Source of the DNA: Bacteroidaceae bacterium
Lineage (GTDB): Bacteria; Bacteroidota; Bacteroidia; Bacteroidales; Bacteroidaceae
DNA length: 39,673 nucleotides
Reading direction: 5' to 3'
NCBI GenBank assembly: GCA_024401095.1
Contig: JAKSLR010000029.1
Span: 1 to 39,673, forward strand
In this document: one piece after another, positions 32,801-39,673 of the stretch
How positions within the stretch are numbered: position 1 is the first letter of the stretch
Layout of the letters: each line of letters opens with the position of its first letter
Translations under genes and position numbers: made by a program
The notes under the pieces: generated by a model
Told to the model about the DNA's origin: nothing
What the model saw: only the letters and a program-made list of their open reading frames with translations
Database searches by the model: none

Positions 32801-32992
32801 ACAGCATTGACTTCTGCACTGGCACTTATTCCTATGATCATGAACGGAGATAAGGCCGGTAATGAGATTCAAAGTCCTATGGCTATCGTGGTACTTGGAG
32901 GTCTGCTTACTTCTACTATACTTAACATTTATGTAATGCCTGTTATCTATGAAATGTATTCTAAGAAACATCATACTTCTGCTGCTGATTAG
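29876..32992 (+). CDS. czcA: Heavy-metal efflux RND pump (CzcA/CusA family)
   Basis: A 1038-residue inner-membrane RND pump with two sets of six helices and two periplasmic loops. Early VFPDLTAPQVVVMTDC is characteristic of the HME family. TM4 has AIGSLVDDAIIDVENVYKRL: the CzcA DFG Asp is Ala, as in CusA, but the VDD and DVEN arrangement is unlike CusA's, so metal specificity (Zn/Co/Cd versus Cu/Ag or Ni) is not assigned. It expels metal from periplasm or cytosol through CzcB and CzcC. The CzcC gene overlaps its end by 44 bases. Confidence 0.95.
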   Translation: MIDRIIYFSLHNKVAILVGTLLLILGGLYTSQKMDIDVFPDLTAPQVVVMTDCHGMASEEVERLVSFPIETALNGATNVRRVRSGSNFGYSFVWAEFDYGMDVFRARQIVSEKMVTLEGQLPEGITPELAPQSSVMGEILFVGLQSTGETNMMELRSLADWVLKPAILSTGGVSQVTIIGGDYKQYQVQADPLLMDAYGVTMDELSATVKTMSVNSEGSVIRDFGNEYALRGMGRTNDLEELAKTVIKTTGENRQAITVGDVAKVVIAPGIKMGTASMNGKPAVILSISKQPNINTLNVTEKIEANLQSVRQSLPKDVVMDTNIFRQADFIQSSVYNVGEALIEGAILCIIILFLFLGSIRTTIISVAAIPLSLLGTIIVLWALGMEINTMTLGGMCIAIGSLVDDAIIDVENVYKRLKQNHALPEEKRRPTIQVVFDASKEIRSSILNATFIVMVAFVPMFFLSGMEGRMLKPLGITYIIALGMSLIVAMTVTPLFCNQILTHKDYLQKQEKDRHFVVRMLEHYGNSLNWVLSHQKLVLGSTITALIAAIAVMTSFGSSFLPDFNEGALTISAVCKPGVSLEETDKVGRIMEQKIHEVPEVSSTSRRTGRGELDEHSQTTNSMEIDVNFGKSKRSNQEITQDVRKKIAEVPGVATIVGQPLGHRIDHMISGTQASIAMKLFGTDLNEMFIIGNKIKAAVSGIEGLVDVNVDQQTETPQLHLVPNRTAMARYGITMEEFNELVVLGFSGEKIGEIYEGQRSYDLVMRLTPAYTGSIEGVRKALIDTGDGKKVPLEEVCSIVSTSGPNNITRENVQRKLVISANTSGRDVGSVVKDIQKTIGDQIDLPEGYRIEYGGQFESARSATRTLALATIIALLVIYFLLYAEFKSFSLSGIVMAGLPLAMMGGVLGIMFSSWVLSIPGTIGFITLFGIATRNGILLVSRYKHGTELARQTGATLRDTIIEGSKDRLNPILMTALTSALALIPMIMNGDKAGNEIQSPMAIVVLGGLLTSTILNIYVMPVIYEMYSKKHHTSAAD

Positions 32993-34121
32993 TCCTGCAG
33001 TAAAGGCGCAGGATTTTACAGCCATCCTGCGCAGCATTGAACAGCACAGTACATCACTAGAAGCTGCCCGAATGGAAGCAGAGGCGGAAAAGAAAGAAAG
33101 CAAGTTAATTAATGCCTTGGAGAACCCAGAAGTAGGCATGGGATATCTTTGGGGAAACAACGGCATAGGCAACCGCGTGGATGTAGAGTTTAGCCAGACG
33201 TTCGACTTTCCTACTCTCTATGCAAAACGCAAGCAAATGGCTCAGGAACAGCGCAGAGTAGCTGACCTCAAGTATCTGAATGAGCGCCAACAACTACTTC
33301 TTTCTGCAAAGAAACTCTGTATTCAAGTAGTTTATTGCAATGCATTGATGAATCATCTCGAACTTGATTTGGCCGAGACACGTGCCATGGCAGACAGCTA
33401 TGAAAAGCTCTTCCAGAAAGGGGAAGCTACCATCATCGACAAACAGAAGGCGCATCAGGCTTTTCTATTCTTTGAAGCTGAATACCGTGAATTCAAGACG
33501 TTGAAGAACAACTTGATGGAAGAACTGCAATACATGAATGGTGGCGAAGCTGTAATCATTAACGATACTGTTTTTACACATAATCCGCTGCCAAAGGATT
33601 TCAACGAGTGGATGGACGAGAACCTGACCCGCTACCCAGAACTGCAGTTGGCCCAAGGGCAGATTGCAGCGCAGGAGAAAGCTGTAAAAGTTACCAAAGG
33701 AGAATGGCTGCCAAAATTAAAAGTGGGCTACATGAGTGAAAAGGAACGTGAAGACCACTATCAGGGTATCACCTTTGGAGTTTCTGTACCTATCTGGAGC
33801 GGGGCACGCAAGGTAAAGTCTGCCAAGGCTCATCTGGCCGCTGCACAGATGATGGAAAAAGATGTTCGCAATCATCTGGCCACACAGCTCCGTGGTGTCT
33901 ATAACGATGCCCTGCAGTTGCAGGAGACCTACCAGGCCTACCACAAGCATCTTACAGAATGTGACAATACACCACTATTGCAAAAATCACTGGATGCAGG
34001 TCAGATTAATCTCCTCACCTATTTGAACGAGCGTCAGTATGTGCATGAGATGCACGAGAAAATCTTAGAAGCAGAAAGAGATCTAGAATTGCGCAAGGCA
34101 GAACTTTGTATTTACGAATAA
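32949..34121 (+). CDS. czcC: TolC family outer-membrane protein (CzcC)
   Basis: A 390-residue outer-membrane efflux protein with the signal MKCILRNIILLLLISPAVKAQ cleaved near residue 20. The mature part is mostly long helical coiled coils (LEAARMEAEAEKKESKLINA, LAETRAMADSYEKLFQKGEAT, and EKAVKVTKGEWLPKLKVGYM strand entries), the TolC layout. The start lies inside czcA; 44 bases overlap, so translation is coupled. It supplies the outer-membrane channel for the CzcBA pump. Confidence 0.92.
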   Translation: MKCILRNIILLLLISPAVKAQDFTAILRSIEQHSTSLEAARMEAEAEKKESKLINALENPEVGMGYLWGNNGIGNRVDVEFSQTFDFPTLYAKRKQMAQEQRRVADLKYLNERQQLLLSAKKLCIQVVYCNALMNHLELDLAETRAMADSYEKLFQKGEATIIDKQKAHQAFLFFEAEYREFKTLKNNLMEELQYMNGGEAVIINDTVFTHNPLPKDFNEWMDENLTRYPELQLAQGQIAAQEKAVKVTKGEWLPKLKVGYMSEKEREDHYQGITFGVSVPIWSGARKVKSAKAHLAAAQMMEKDVRNHLATQLRGVYNDALQLQETYQAYHKHLTECDNTPLLQKSLDAGQINLLTYLNERQYVHEMHEKILEAERDLELRKAELCIYE

Positions 34122-34124
34122 AAC

Positions 34125-34877
34125 ATGAAGATAGCACTTTTCCAACGAGACATTTTCTGGGCTGATCCAGCAAGAAACTGTACATGTGCAGAGGAAGCCT
34201 TTCTAGCTGCCCCTGCATGCGATCTCTATGTACTCCCGGAAATGTGGAGCACAGGATTTGCCACACAGCCTGAAAACATTGCTGAATCTGAAGATTCTTA
34301 TTCGCTGCGATGGATGCATCAGATGGCCAACAAGCTTAACGCTGCCATTGCCGGTAGTTTGGCCATCCAAACTGCCGACGGAAGTTTTCACAATCGTTTT
34401 TACTTTGTAAAACCAGATGAAGAAAAGGCTTCTTACTACGACAAACGCCATTTGTTTACGTATGGAAAAGAAAACCTGCACTATACAGCAGGAAAGGAAC
34501 GTGTAGTAGTAGAATGGAGAGGCGTCCGTTTCCTTCTTCAAGTCTGCTACGACCTGCGTTTCCCTATTTTCAGCCGCAATCAAGAAGACTATGACTGTGC
34601 CCTGTATGTTGCTTCTTGGCCAACTTCAAGGCTTGCAGTATGGAATACCTTGCTTCATGCACGTGCCATAGAGAACCAATGCTATGTTGTAGGAGTCAAC
34701 CGTATAGGAACAGACCCAGCCTGTGCTTACTGCGGCGGAACCATGCTCATTGATGCCTATGGAAAAGACATCGTGTCATGCCCACAGAATCAAGAAGGAG
34801 TCATTGTGGGAGAATTAGATCTGAATAAGTTGAATTCTTTCCGAGAGAAATTCCCTGTCCTGAAAGACAGAGATTAA
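34125..34877 (+). CDS. Nitrilase/omega-amidase family protein
   Basis: A 250-residue carbon-nitrogen hydrolase with all three catalytic residues: Glu39 in LPEMWSTGF, Lys107 in YDKRHLF, and Cys141 in VCYDLRFP. The sequence pattern after Cys fits the YafV/omega-amidase group, which hydrolyses 2-oxoglutaramate and related omega-amides. It follows czcC by 3 bases, an unusual neighbour, so it may be a transcriptional passenger. Confidence 0.93.
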   Translation: MKIALFQRDIFWADPARNCTCAEEAFLAAPACDLYVLPEMWSTGFATQPENIAESEDSYSLRWMHQMANKLNAAIAGSLAIQTADGSFHNRFYFVKPDEEKASYYDKRHLFTYGKENLHYTAGKERVVVEWRGVRFLLQVCYDLRFPIFSRNQEDYDCALYVASWPTSRLAVWNTLLHARAIENQCYVVGVNRIGTDPACAYCGGTMLIDAYGKDIVSCPQNQEGVIVGELDLNKLNSFREKFPVLKDRD

Positions 34878-34889
34878 TTGTAAATCCGT

Positions 34890-35705
34890 ATGAAGACCAT
34901 TCTATTTTTACATGGCTTTTATGCCTCAGGAAGTTGTGTGCCTGCCTTAGCTTTGAAAAAAGCATTTGCAGACACTGAGGTAAGGATACTTACACCAGAC
35001 CTTCCTCTACATCCAGAGGAAGCCATTACGCTCATCAGACAGCTTTGCGATAAGGAAAAACCCGATTTGCTGGTAGGAAACAGTTGTGGTTCTTTCTATG
35101 CTCAGTATCTTGCTCCCGTTTTAGGTATCCCTGCCCTGTTAGGCAATCCTCATTTTGAAATGAGCAAGTTCCTGCAGGAGAGAATCGGCCCACAGCAATA
35201 TAAATCACCACGCCGTGACGGTAAGCAGGACTTCATAATCAGTAAAGAATTGATCGAAGAGTTTAAGACTATTGAGAAAGAGCAGTTCCATTACACCAAT
35301 CCTTATTATACAGATAAGGTATGGGGAATCTTTGGAGAGCAAGACTCTCTGGCACAGTATCAACCCCTCTTTCTGGAATACTATAATCAAGCCTTTCATT
35401 TCCCCGGCGGCCATACACCTACCGAGGAAGAAGTCTGGAAATGGTATGCTCCACTCATAGAAAAGATGTTGCAGAATTTTCACAGGCCAGACGATGGCAT
35501 CCGTTATTTCCAACACTTCAAGGGAAACAGGTACAAGATGCTTCACATTGCCTACGATTCAGAAACACAGCAACGAATGGTAGTCTATCAAGCCCAATAT
35601 GGCGAGAAACTCATCTGGGTAAGACCCGAGAAAATGTTCTTTGAAAGAATCACCAGAAACGGAAGAGTCATGTCCAGATTTACAGAGACAGACGCAGAAG
35701 AATAA
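34890..35705 (+). CDS. YqiA-like esterase fused to DUF1653
   Basis: A 271-residue two-domain protein. Residues about 1-195 are a YqiA/YcfP-type alpha/beta hydrolase: FLHGFYASG, the nucleophile elbow VGNSCGSFYA (Ser65), a likely Asp152 in FGEQDSL, and His175 in PGGHTPTEEEV. Residues about 204-265 are DUF1653: RYFQHFKGNRYKMLHIAYDSETQ and VVYQAQYGEKLIWVRPEKMF, usually a small independent protein. The esterase substrate is unknown. It ends the long efflux transcript at a strong terminator. Confidence 0.85.
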   Translation: MKTILFLHGFYASGSCVPALALKKAFADTEVRILTPDLPLHPEEAITLIRQLCDKEKPDLLVGNSCGSFYAQYLAPVLGIPALLGNPHFEMSKFLQERIGPQQYKSPRRDGKQDFIISKELIEEFKTIEKEQFHYTNPYYTDKVWGIFGEQDSLAQYQPLFLEYYNQAFHFPGGHTPTEEEVWKWYAPLIEKMLQNFHRPDDGIRYFQHFKGNRYKMLHIAYDSETQQRMVVYQAQYGEKLIWVRPEKMFFERITRNGRVMSRFTETDAEE

Positions 35706-35721
35706 GCTTATTTATCCGATA

Positions 35722-35757
35722 AAAACAGGTAGTATGGTAAATCTTACTACCTGTTTT
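35722..35757 (+). terminator. Strong intrinsic terminator
   Basis: AAAACAGGTAGTA (35722-35734) pairs perfectly over 13 bp with TACTACCTGTTTT (35745-35757) around a 10-base loop, followed by GTCATTTT. It closes the efflux-nitrilase-esterase transcript. Confidence 0.9.
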
Positions 35758-35793
35758 GTCATTTTACCCCTCCTTCATCTTAAAACCATGTTC

Positions 35794-35801
35794 TATTTTT
35801 G
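35794..35801 (+). promoter_or_regulatory. -7 element of the rubrerythrin-like gene
   Basis: TATTTTTG fits TAnnTTTG and lies 21 bases before the ATG at 35823. It argues against the in-frame ATG at 35799, which would be upstream of the transcript start. Confidence 0.65.
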
Positions 35802-35822
35802 CAACACAAAAACAAGAAGAAT

Positions 35823-36338
35823 ATGGTAATTACATTTGATAACTTTACACCTAATCCGCTCAAGGGAACACTTACAGAGAAATACTTGATGCAAGCTTTT
35901 GCCAAAGAGGCACAAGACTGCCTACGATATCAGTTTTATGCCAATCAGGCACGAGAAGAAGGCTATGAGAAGATAGCCGTCATATTAGAGATAACTGCCC
36001 ACCACGAGAAGGAGCATGCTAAACGGATTTACAATTCCATGGAAGGCGGACAATGTGAGGTCAATGCAGAATTCATTGCCGGCAAAGTACGAAAAACCGA
36101 TGAAAACCTACGAATGGCTATCGTAGGGGAACACAGGGAATGGAAACGGGACTATCCTTGCTATGCAACCATAGCTGAACAGGAAGGATTTCCCGAAATA
36201 GCCAGCATGTTCTGGAACCTGGCTGAAAAAGAGCACGAACATGAACAGTGCTTTCTGGAACAGCTGCAGTACCTGGAGGGCGATAAGATAACAAAAGAAA
36301 AGGGTAATGAAGAGGCAAAGATGAAAAGAAGTCACTAA
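35823..36338 (+). CDS. Rubrerythrin-like diiron protein without rubredoxin domain
   Basis: A 171-residue ferritin-like protein. The diiron ligands are visible in KEAQDCLRYQFYANQAREEGYEKIA, TAHHEKEHAKRIY, GEHREWKRDYP and LAEKEHEHEQCFL. It has no C-terminal CxxC pairs, so it lacks the rubredoxin iron site of normal rubrerythrin and would need an external electron donor. It is the second rubrerythrin-type protein in the window and is followed by the membrane-tethered AraC regulator after 38 bases. Confidence 0.88.
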   Translation: MVITFDNFTPNPLKGTLTEKYLMQAFAKEAQDCLRYQFYANQAREEGYEKIAVILEITAHHEKEHAKRIYNSMEGGQCEVNAEFIAGKVRKTDENLRMAIVGEHREWKRDYPCYATIAEQEGFPEIASMFWNLAEKEHEHEQCFLEQLQYLEGDKITKEKGNEEAKMKRSH

Positions 36339-36364
36339 CATTTTTCTTTTTTCAAGAAATCAAT

Positions 36365-36372
36365 TATTTTTG
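36365..36372 (+). promoter_or_regulatory. Possible -7 element at the AraC/propeller gene start
   Basis: TATTTTTG is a good -7 match but ends 4 bases before the ATG, which would give a leaderless or near-leaderless mRNA. It may be a chance match in an AT-rich gap. Confidence 0.35.
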
Positions 36373-36376
36373 TGCT

Positions 36377-37978
36377 ATGAACAGAAAATCCCTTATTCTC
36401 TTGACTCTACTGTGCATTTGCTCCCCTGCAAATGCACAGTTCTGGAGAGATTACACGGTAGCCGATGGATTAAGCGACAATCGTGTCTACCGGATTGTGA
36501 CCGACAGTGTGGGATTCCTTTGGTTCTACACAGGATCAGGAATGGACCGTTTCGATGGAACAGACTTCGTTCATTTCGACTACAAGGATGACCAATCCTA
36601 TCCTACCCATGTTTCCACCGATACCGTCAAGTCACCTACATCGGACAGAAAATGGTTCATTCGTTTTCCTTATGGAGTACGCTGTTGTAATCCTGATTTC
36701 CCGAAATTCGACGTAATAAAAAGAGAGGCAAATGAAGCCATCTGGCCACCAGTCAAGAACACGCTGGAGGGAATAATGCTTCCACCAGACATACATCGTC
36801 CCATCTGTGCACTCACAGCACAAGACGGTACCTTGTATGTCGGTACGGCCAACAATGGTATCCATGTCTTGAAGGGTAAGATACATGAACAATACAGAAA
36901 AGAGAATTCTGCCTTAGTTTCTAATTCCATTCTGGCTTTGGTTGAAGATTCCGCACACACCATTGTCATGAGTACCGCCAATGGTTTGGCGCGTTTTTAC
37001 CCCAAACAGAAAACCTTCTTCCATTGGCTACCATCCCAAGGTATGGAAGTAGGAACTTTCCTAGAAAACAGTGCTTGCAGGACTGACGATGGCAAACTTG
37101 CATTTGGTACTTACGATGGCACCATTATATTCGATGAGTCTATCCGCATTCCACGTTCCTTCAAGTCACACTTGATCCTTACCAACATCTCTGCGGGTGG
37201 TGAAGAAATTGGCGACAACCTGAACTTCTCCCCACTTCACCTAAGCCATATTCAAGGGAATCTGAGCATGGATATCAGCAATATCTGCTTTGACAATCCA
37301 CATGAGATTCTATATCAGTGGATATTCTCCGATGGTTCTGATACATGGAACAGACCCTCTAGAAACCGCCACATCCATTACAAGCTTACTCCTGGAGAAT
37401 ACACCCTCACTATCCGTGCCATCAGCTCAGACGACTTTAAGACTTTAGAAGAGCAAAAACTAAACATAAAGATTGATGAGCCATGGTGGTGGAACAGCTT
37501 AGCTAAAGGGGGATATATACTTCTGGCTGCCTTATTAGGTGGATTCATCTGGCGATTGATTATCCAGCGGAACCGTAGAAAGAAAACCATTGAGAAACTG
37601 GAGCTCTTGCTCAAATCAAACCATTCCATCCTAGAAAATCTAGATGAGCAGGACGACAATGAGTTCCTCATGAAAGTCAACCAGATTGTCACAAAAAACC
37701 TGTCCAACGACCAGTATTCCGTGGTACAGCTCTACGAAGAAATGGGAATGAGCCGAACCTCGTTCTTTACACGTATGAAAAAAGCCACCGGATTCGGTCC
37801 ACTGGAATTTATCCGTGAATGCCGTATGCAACACGCCCGCCAACTGTTGCGTACTACCCGGAAAAACATCAGTGAGATAGCCTATGACTGTGGATACAAT
37901 GACCCGAAGTATTTCTCCGATGTCTTTAAGAAACAGGTTGGTGTGAACCCTACTGCCTTCAGAAAAGGCGAGATATAA
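36377..37978 (+). CDS. Membrane-tethered AraC regulator with external mini-propeller
   Basis: A 533-residue protein with a signal peptide (about 1-20, ANA-Q), a short two-component-type propeller (about 22-260, with repeats such as GLSDNRVYRIVTDSVGFLWFYTGSGMDRFDG and LYVGTANNGIHVL), a Y_Y_Y-like domain (about 285-366), one transmembrane helix (about 378-397) and an AraC helix-turn-helix (about 430-530: GMSRTSFFTRMKKATG and ISEIAYDCGYNDPKYFSDVFKKQVG). Hybrid two-component systems of this kind normally have histidine kinase, ATPase and receiver domains in between, and are near 1300 residues. Here all three are missing, with only a short linker. Confidence 0.9.
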   Translation: MNRKSLILLTLLCICSPANAQFWRDYTVADGLSDNRVYRIVTDSVGFLWFYTGSGMDRFDGTDFVHFDYKDDQSYPTHVSTDTVKSPTSDRKWFIRFPYGVRCCNPDFPKFDVIKREANEAIWPPVKNTLEGIMLPPDIHRPICALTAQDGTLYVGTANNGIHVLKGKIHEQYRKENSALVSNSILALVEDSAHTIVMSTANGLARFYPKQKTFFHWLPSQGMEVGTFLENSACRTDDGKLAFGTYDGTIIFDESIRIPRSFKSHLILTNISAGGEEIGDNLNFSPLHLSHIQGNLSMDISNICFDNPHEILYQWIFSDGSDTWNRPSRNRHIHYKLTPGEYTLTIRAISSDDFKTLEEQKLNIKIDEPWWWNSLAKGGYILLAALLGGFIWRLIIQRNRRKKTIEKLELLLKSNHSILENLDEQDDNEFLMKVNQIVTKNLSNDQYSVVQLYEEMGMSRTSFFTRMKKATGFGPLEFIRECRMQHARQLLRTTRKNISEIAYDCGYNDPKYFSDVFKKQVGVNPTAFRKGEI

Positions 37979-38000
37979 AGGATTTATTAAATATTTATAG

Positions 38001-38008
38001 TATATTTG
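38001..38008 (+). promoter_or_regulatory. -7 element of the cupin gene
   Basis: TATATTTG matches TAnnTTTG and lies 33 bases before the ATG. Confidence 0.65.
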
Positions 38009-38041
38009 CAGAAGAAACAATATTAATAAAAACCGAAGAAC

Positions 38042-38371
38042 ATGATTATCGATTTAAACAGCATGCCTTTTGAAGTGTTCCCACACTTCAAGGATGGAGA
38101 GAAGGAATACAATGCCAAGATGTGGTTTGACGGAACAACCCGTATCATGCACGGATTGCTGCACCCAGGTGCAAGCATCGGAGAGCATGCACACATCGGC
38201 AGTGCCGAGTTTATTTTTGTACTCAAAGGCAAGGGTACCGTCATTGACGATGGAGAACCTGCAGCTATTGAAGCTGGTCAGTGTACCTATTGCCCAGAAG
38301 GTCACAAGCACAGCCTGGTAAACACAGGTACAGAGGATTTGGAATTCTACGCTTGCGTTCCTAAGCAGTAA
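38042..38371 (+). CDS. Cupin domain protein
   Basis: A 109-residue single cupin. Motif 1 is HPGASIGEHAHIGSAEFIFVLKGKG (metal-binding His, His and Glu), and motif 2 is CPEGHKHSLVNTG with the last His. It is a metal-containing jelly-roll of unknown substrate. It sits after the AraC/propeller gene and its stop abuts the stop of the minus-strand gene with no base between. Confidence 0.92.
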   Translation: MIIDLNSMPFEVFPHFKDGEKEYNAKMWFDGTTRIMHGLLHPGASIGEHAHIGSAEFIFVLKGKGTVIDDGEPAAIEAGQCTYCPEGHKHSLVNTGTEDLEFYACVPKQ

Positions 38372-38908
38372 TCAACTCCATTTCTCCTGAAGGTATCTGC
38401 AATAGATACGTACCGCAGTCTCTACCATTCTGATGCATGGGCGCTTGCGGTAATACTCATCTGTACGTGCCTCTGGAGTGGCTACAATCTGTATTTCAGG
38501 GATTGTACCATCTGCACGTTGCTTATTCAAGCCTAACAACTCTTTACAGATAATGCTGCCGGTTTCTGCACGGAAATCGGCAGCAAGTTTTTGTACAACT
38601 TCATAATTCTTTTTTTTCAGTTCCTGTGAAGGATAGGGATTATCTACTAGATTCAGTGGTTCTGGTGCATCTTCGGTATTTTGTACTTCCAGACCTGCCA
38701 GCATGAACATGCCACAGGCTGAGCCGCAAGTCTCACGCATTCTTCCTATACCACCACCGAACGAAGCCGACAGACGGGCCATCAGTGCTTCTGGAATGCC
38801 ATAATAGTCACTGAAAGTCATGGCAACAGACTGGGAACAGTTGTATCCCTGCTTAAAATAATCCACGGCCTTGGCAACCAAAGTCTCTGTATCTATACTT
38901 TTATTCAT
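38372..38908 (-). CDS. C_GCAxxG_C_C family protein
   Basis: A 178-residue protein of the C-GCAxxG-C-C family: GYNCSQSV in the N-terminal third, RETCGSACGMFMLAGLEV (family GCAxxG-like motif), SIICKELLG and RPCIRMVETAV later give the spaced cysteines. The family is redox-associated with possible iron or disulfide chemistry; no reaction is established. It is on the minus strand, converging on the cupin gene with zero spacing and no clear terminator. Confidence 0.92.
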   Translation of the reverse strand: MNKSIDTETLVAKAVDYFKQGYNCSQSVAMTFSDYYGIPEALMARLSASFGGGIGRMRETCGSACGMFMLAGLEVQNTEDAPEPLNLVDNPYPSQELKKKNYEVVQKLAADFRAETGSIICKELLGLNKQRADGTIPEIQIVATPEARTDEYYRKRPCIRMVETAVRIYCRYLQEKWS

Positions 38909-38926
38909 TCTGTTACATTATTTCTG

Positions 38927-38934
38927 CAAAGGTA
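38927..38934 (-). promoter_or_regulatory. -7 element of the C_GCAxxG_C_C gene
   Basis: On the minus strand TACCTTTG (38934-38927) matches TAnnTTTG, 18 bases before the start codon. Confidence 0.7.
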
Positions 38935-38973
38935 GCAAAAAGAATGATTTTCCGAAAAAGTTTTTGCCAACGT

Positions 38974-39004
38974 TTTGAAATGTCGTGGAAAATGCATATT
39001 TTTG
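38974..39004 (+). promoter_or_regulatory. Promoter of the DUF1846 gene
   Basis: TTTG (38974-38977) and TATTTTTG (38997-39004) are 19 bases apart. The leader to the ATG is about 28 nt. Confidence 0.8.
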
Positions 39005-39032
39005 TAGCCCGTAAACATTAAAACTTACGGAA

Positions 39033-39673
39033 ATGAAAATCGGCTTTGACAACGACAAGTATGTCAGAATTCAATCTGAACACATCAAGGAGCGCATCGC
39101 TCAATTCGGTAATAAACTATATCTAGAACTTGGAGGAAAACTTTTCGACGACCATCATGCCAGTCGTGTCCTGCCTGGCTTCCAGCCAGACAGCAAGCTT
39201 CGCATGTTTTCACAGTTGAGCGATAGCTTAGAAATTGTCATCGTAATCAGCGCAGAAGACATTGAAAAGAATAAGGTACGTGCCGATTTAGGCATTACTT
39301 ACGATGAAGATGTACTCCGACTTCGCCAGGAATTCATGGACCGCAATTTCTTTGTAGGCTCTGTCGTTATCACTCACTATAATGGACAACATGCTGCCGA
39401 TGCTTTCCGTCAGCGTCTGGAGCGCATGGGCATCAAAGCATATTATCATTACCTGATTGACGGCTATCCTCACAATGTGAACTTGATTGCCAGTGATGAA
39501 GGTTTCGGAAAGAACGATTATGTAGAAACTACCCGTCCATTGGTTATCGTTACCGCCCCTGGTCCTGGTAGCGGCAAGATGGCTGTCTGCTTGAGCCAGT
39601 TGTATAATGAGCACAAGCGTGGCATCACTGCAGGATATGCTAAGTTTGAGACATTCCCTGTATGGAGTCTCCC
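39033..39673 (+). CDS. DUF1846 family protein, 3' truncated by the window
   Basis: Reading from ATG at 39033 gives an open frame to the window end, about 213 residues, starting [20 protein letters not shown]. It has the family landmarks [77 protein letters not shown] and the [17 protein letters not shown] end. DUF1846 proteins are conserved in Firmicutes and Bacteroidota; the PGPGSGK loop suggests phosphate binding, but no reaction is established. The full protein is expected to be about 500 residues. Confidence 0.93.
   Translation, partial: MKIGFDNDKYVRIQSEHIKERIAQFGNKLYLELGGKLFDDHHASRVLPGFQPDSKLRMFSQLSDSLEIVIVISAEDIEKNKVRADLGITYDEDVLRLRQEFMDRNFFVGSVVITHYNGQHAADAFRQRLERMGIKAYYHYLIDGYPHNVNLIASDEGFGKNDYVETTRPLVIVTAPGPGSGKMAVCLSQLYNEHKRGITAGYAKFETFPVWSL

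Noticed and set aside
39288..39614. Minus-strand 108-residue ORF at the window end
   Set aside because: It is antisense to the DUF1846 gene, whose plus-strand frame is open and strongly conserved in pattern.

Overview
The window looks like a chromosomal segment of a Bacteroidales anaerobe, probably Prevotellaceae. Most upstream regions carry the Bacteroidota -7 element TAnnTTTG (TATCTTTG, TACCTTTG, TATATTTG), Shine-Dalgarno sequences are weak, and the gene content (rubrerythrins, C_GCAxxG_C_C, DUF1846, DUF1349, a two-component-type propeller regulator, His-rich RND efflux) is typical of gut or oral Bacteroidales. No rRNA, tRNA, CRISPR array, insertion sequence or phage gene was seen. The genus is an inference from gene content only.

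Layout, left to right. (1) 1-141: tail of a tiny hydrophobic ORF and its terminator. (2) 267-3828: lipoprotein and MFS exporter, then a PAS protein, a TM1586-type nitroreductase and a LuxR-type regulator. (3) 3906-6951: secreted DUF1349 protein and membrane acyltransferase, a strong terminator, then a lone precorrin-2 methyltransferase (CobI/CbiL) and an ElaA-like acetyltransferase. (4) 7028-10034: rubrerythrin (minus) divergent from an AraC regulator, iron-sulfur flavoprotein and SDR (plus), with a large inverted repeat between them. (5) 10104-13710: HD hydrolase, YccF, two metallo-beta-lactamase-fold proteins flanking an acyltransferase. (6) 13751-18083: nitroreductase, MFS, PhzF, thioesterase, DUF2200, BASS transporter. 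(7) 18139-20221: lipid-anchored nitroreductase, SDR, DUF2461; then trmN6 on the minus strand. (8) 21036-23191: Bcp peroxidase, YaaA, and a fused HD (ppGpp-hydrolase-like)-MsrA protein. (9) 23231-27763: eight tightly packed genes (formate/nitrite-type channel, inositol phosphatase, HDIG, SDR, Dabb, unknown, AlaX-like editing domain, acetyltransferase), closed by a hairpin. (10) 27830-35705: heavy-metal efflux (His-rich protein, CzcB, CzcA, CzcC), then a nitrilase and a YqiA-DUF1653 fusion, closed by a strong terminator. (11) 35823-39673: rubrerythrin-like diiron protein, a membrane-tethered propeller/AraC regulator, a cupin, a C_GCAxxG_C_C protein on the minus strand, and the start of a DUF1846 gene that runs off the window.

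The recurring theme is redox and oxygen/peroxide defence in an anaerobe: two rubrerythrin-type proteins, Bcp, YaaA, MsrA, three nitroreductases, an iron-sulfur flavoprotein and several SDRs, plus metal efflux. The most unusual items are the HD-MsrA fusion in a peroxide-defence operon, the AraC protein tethered to an external mini-propeller with no kinase or receiver, the lipidated nitroreductase, and the 17-bp-arm inverted repeat between rubrerythrin and the AraC gene.
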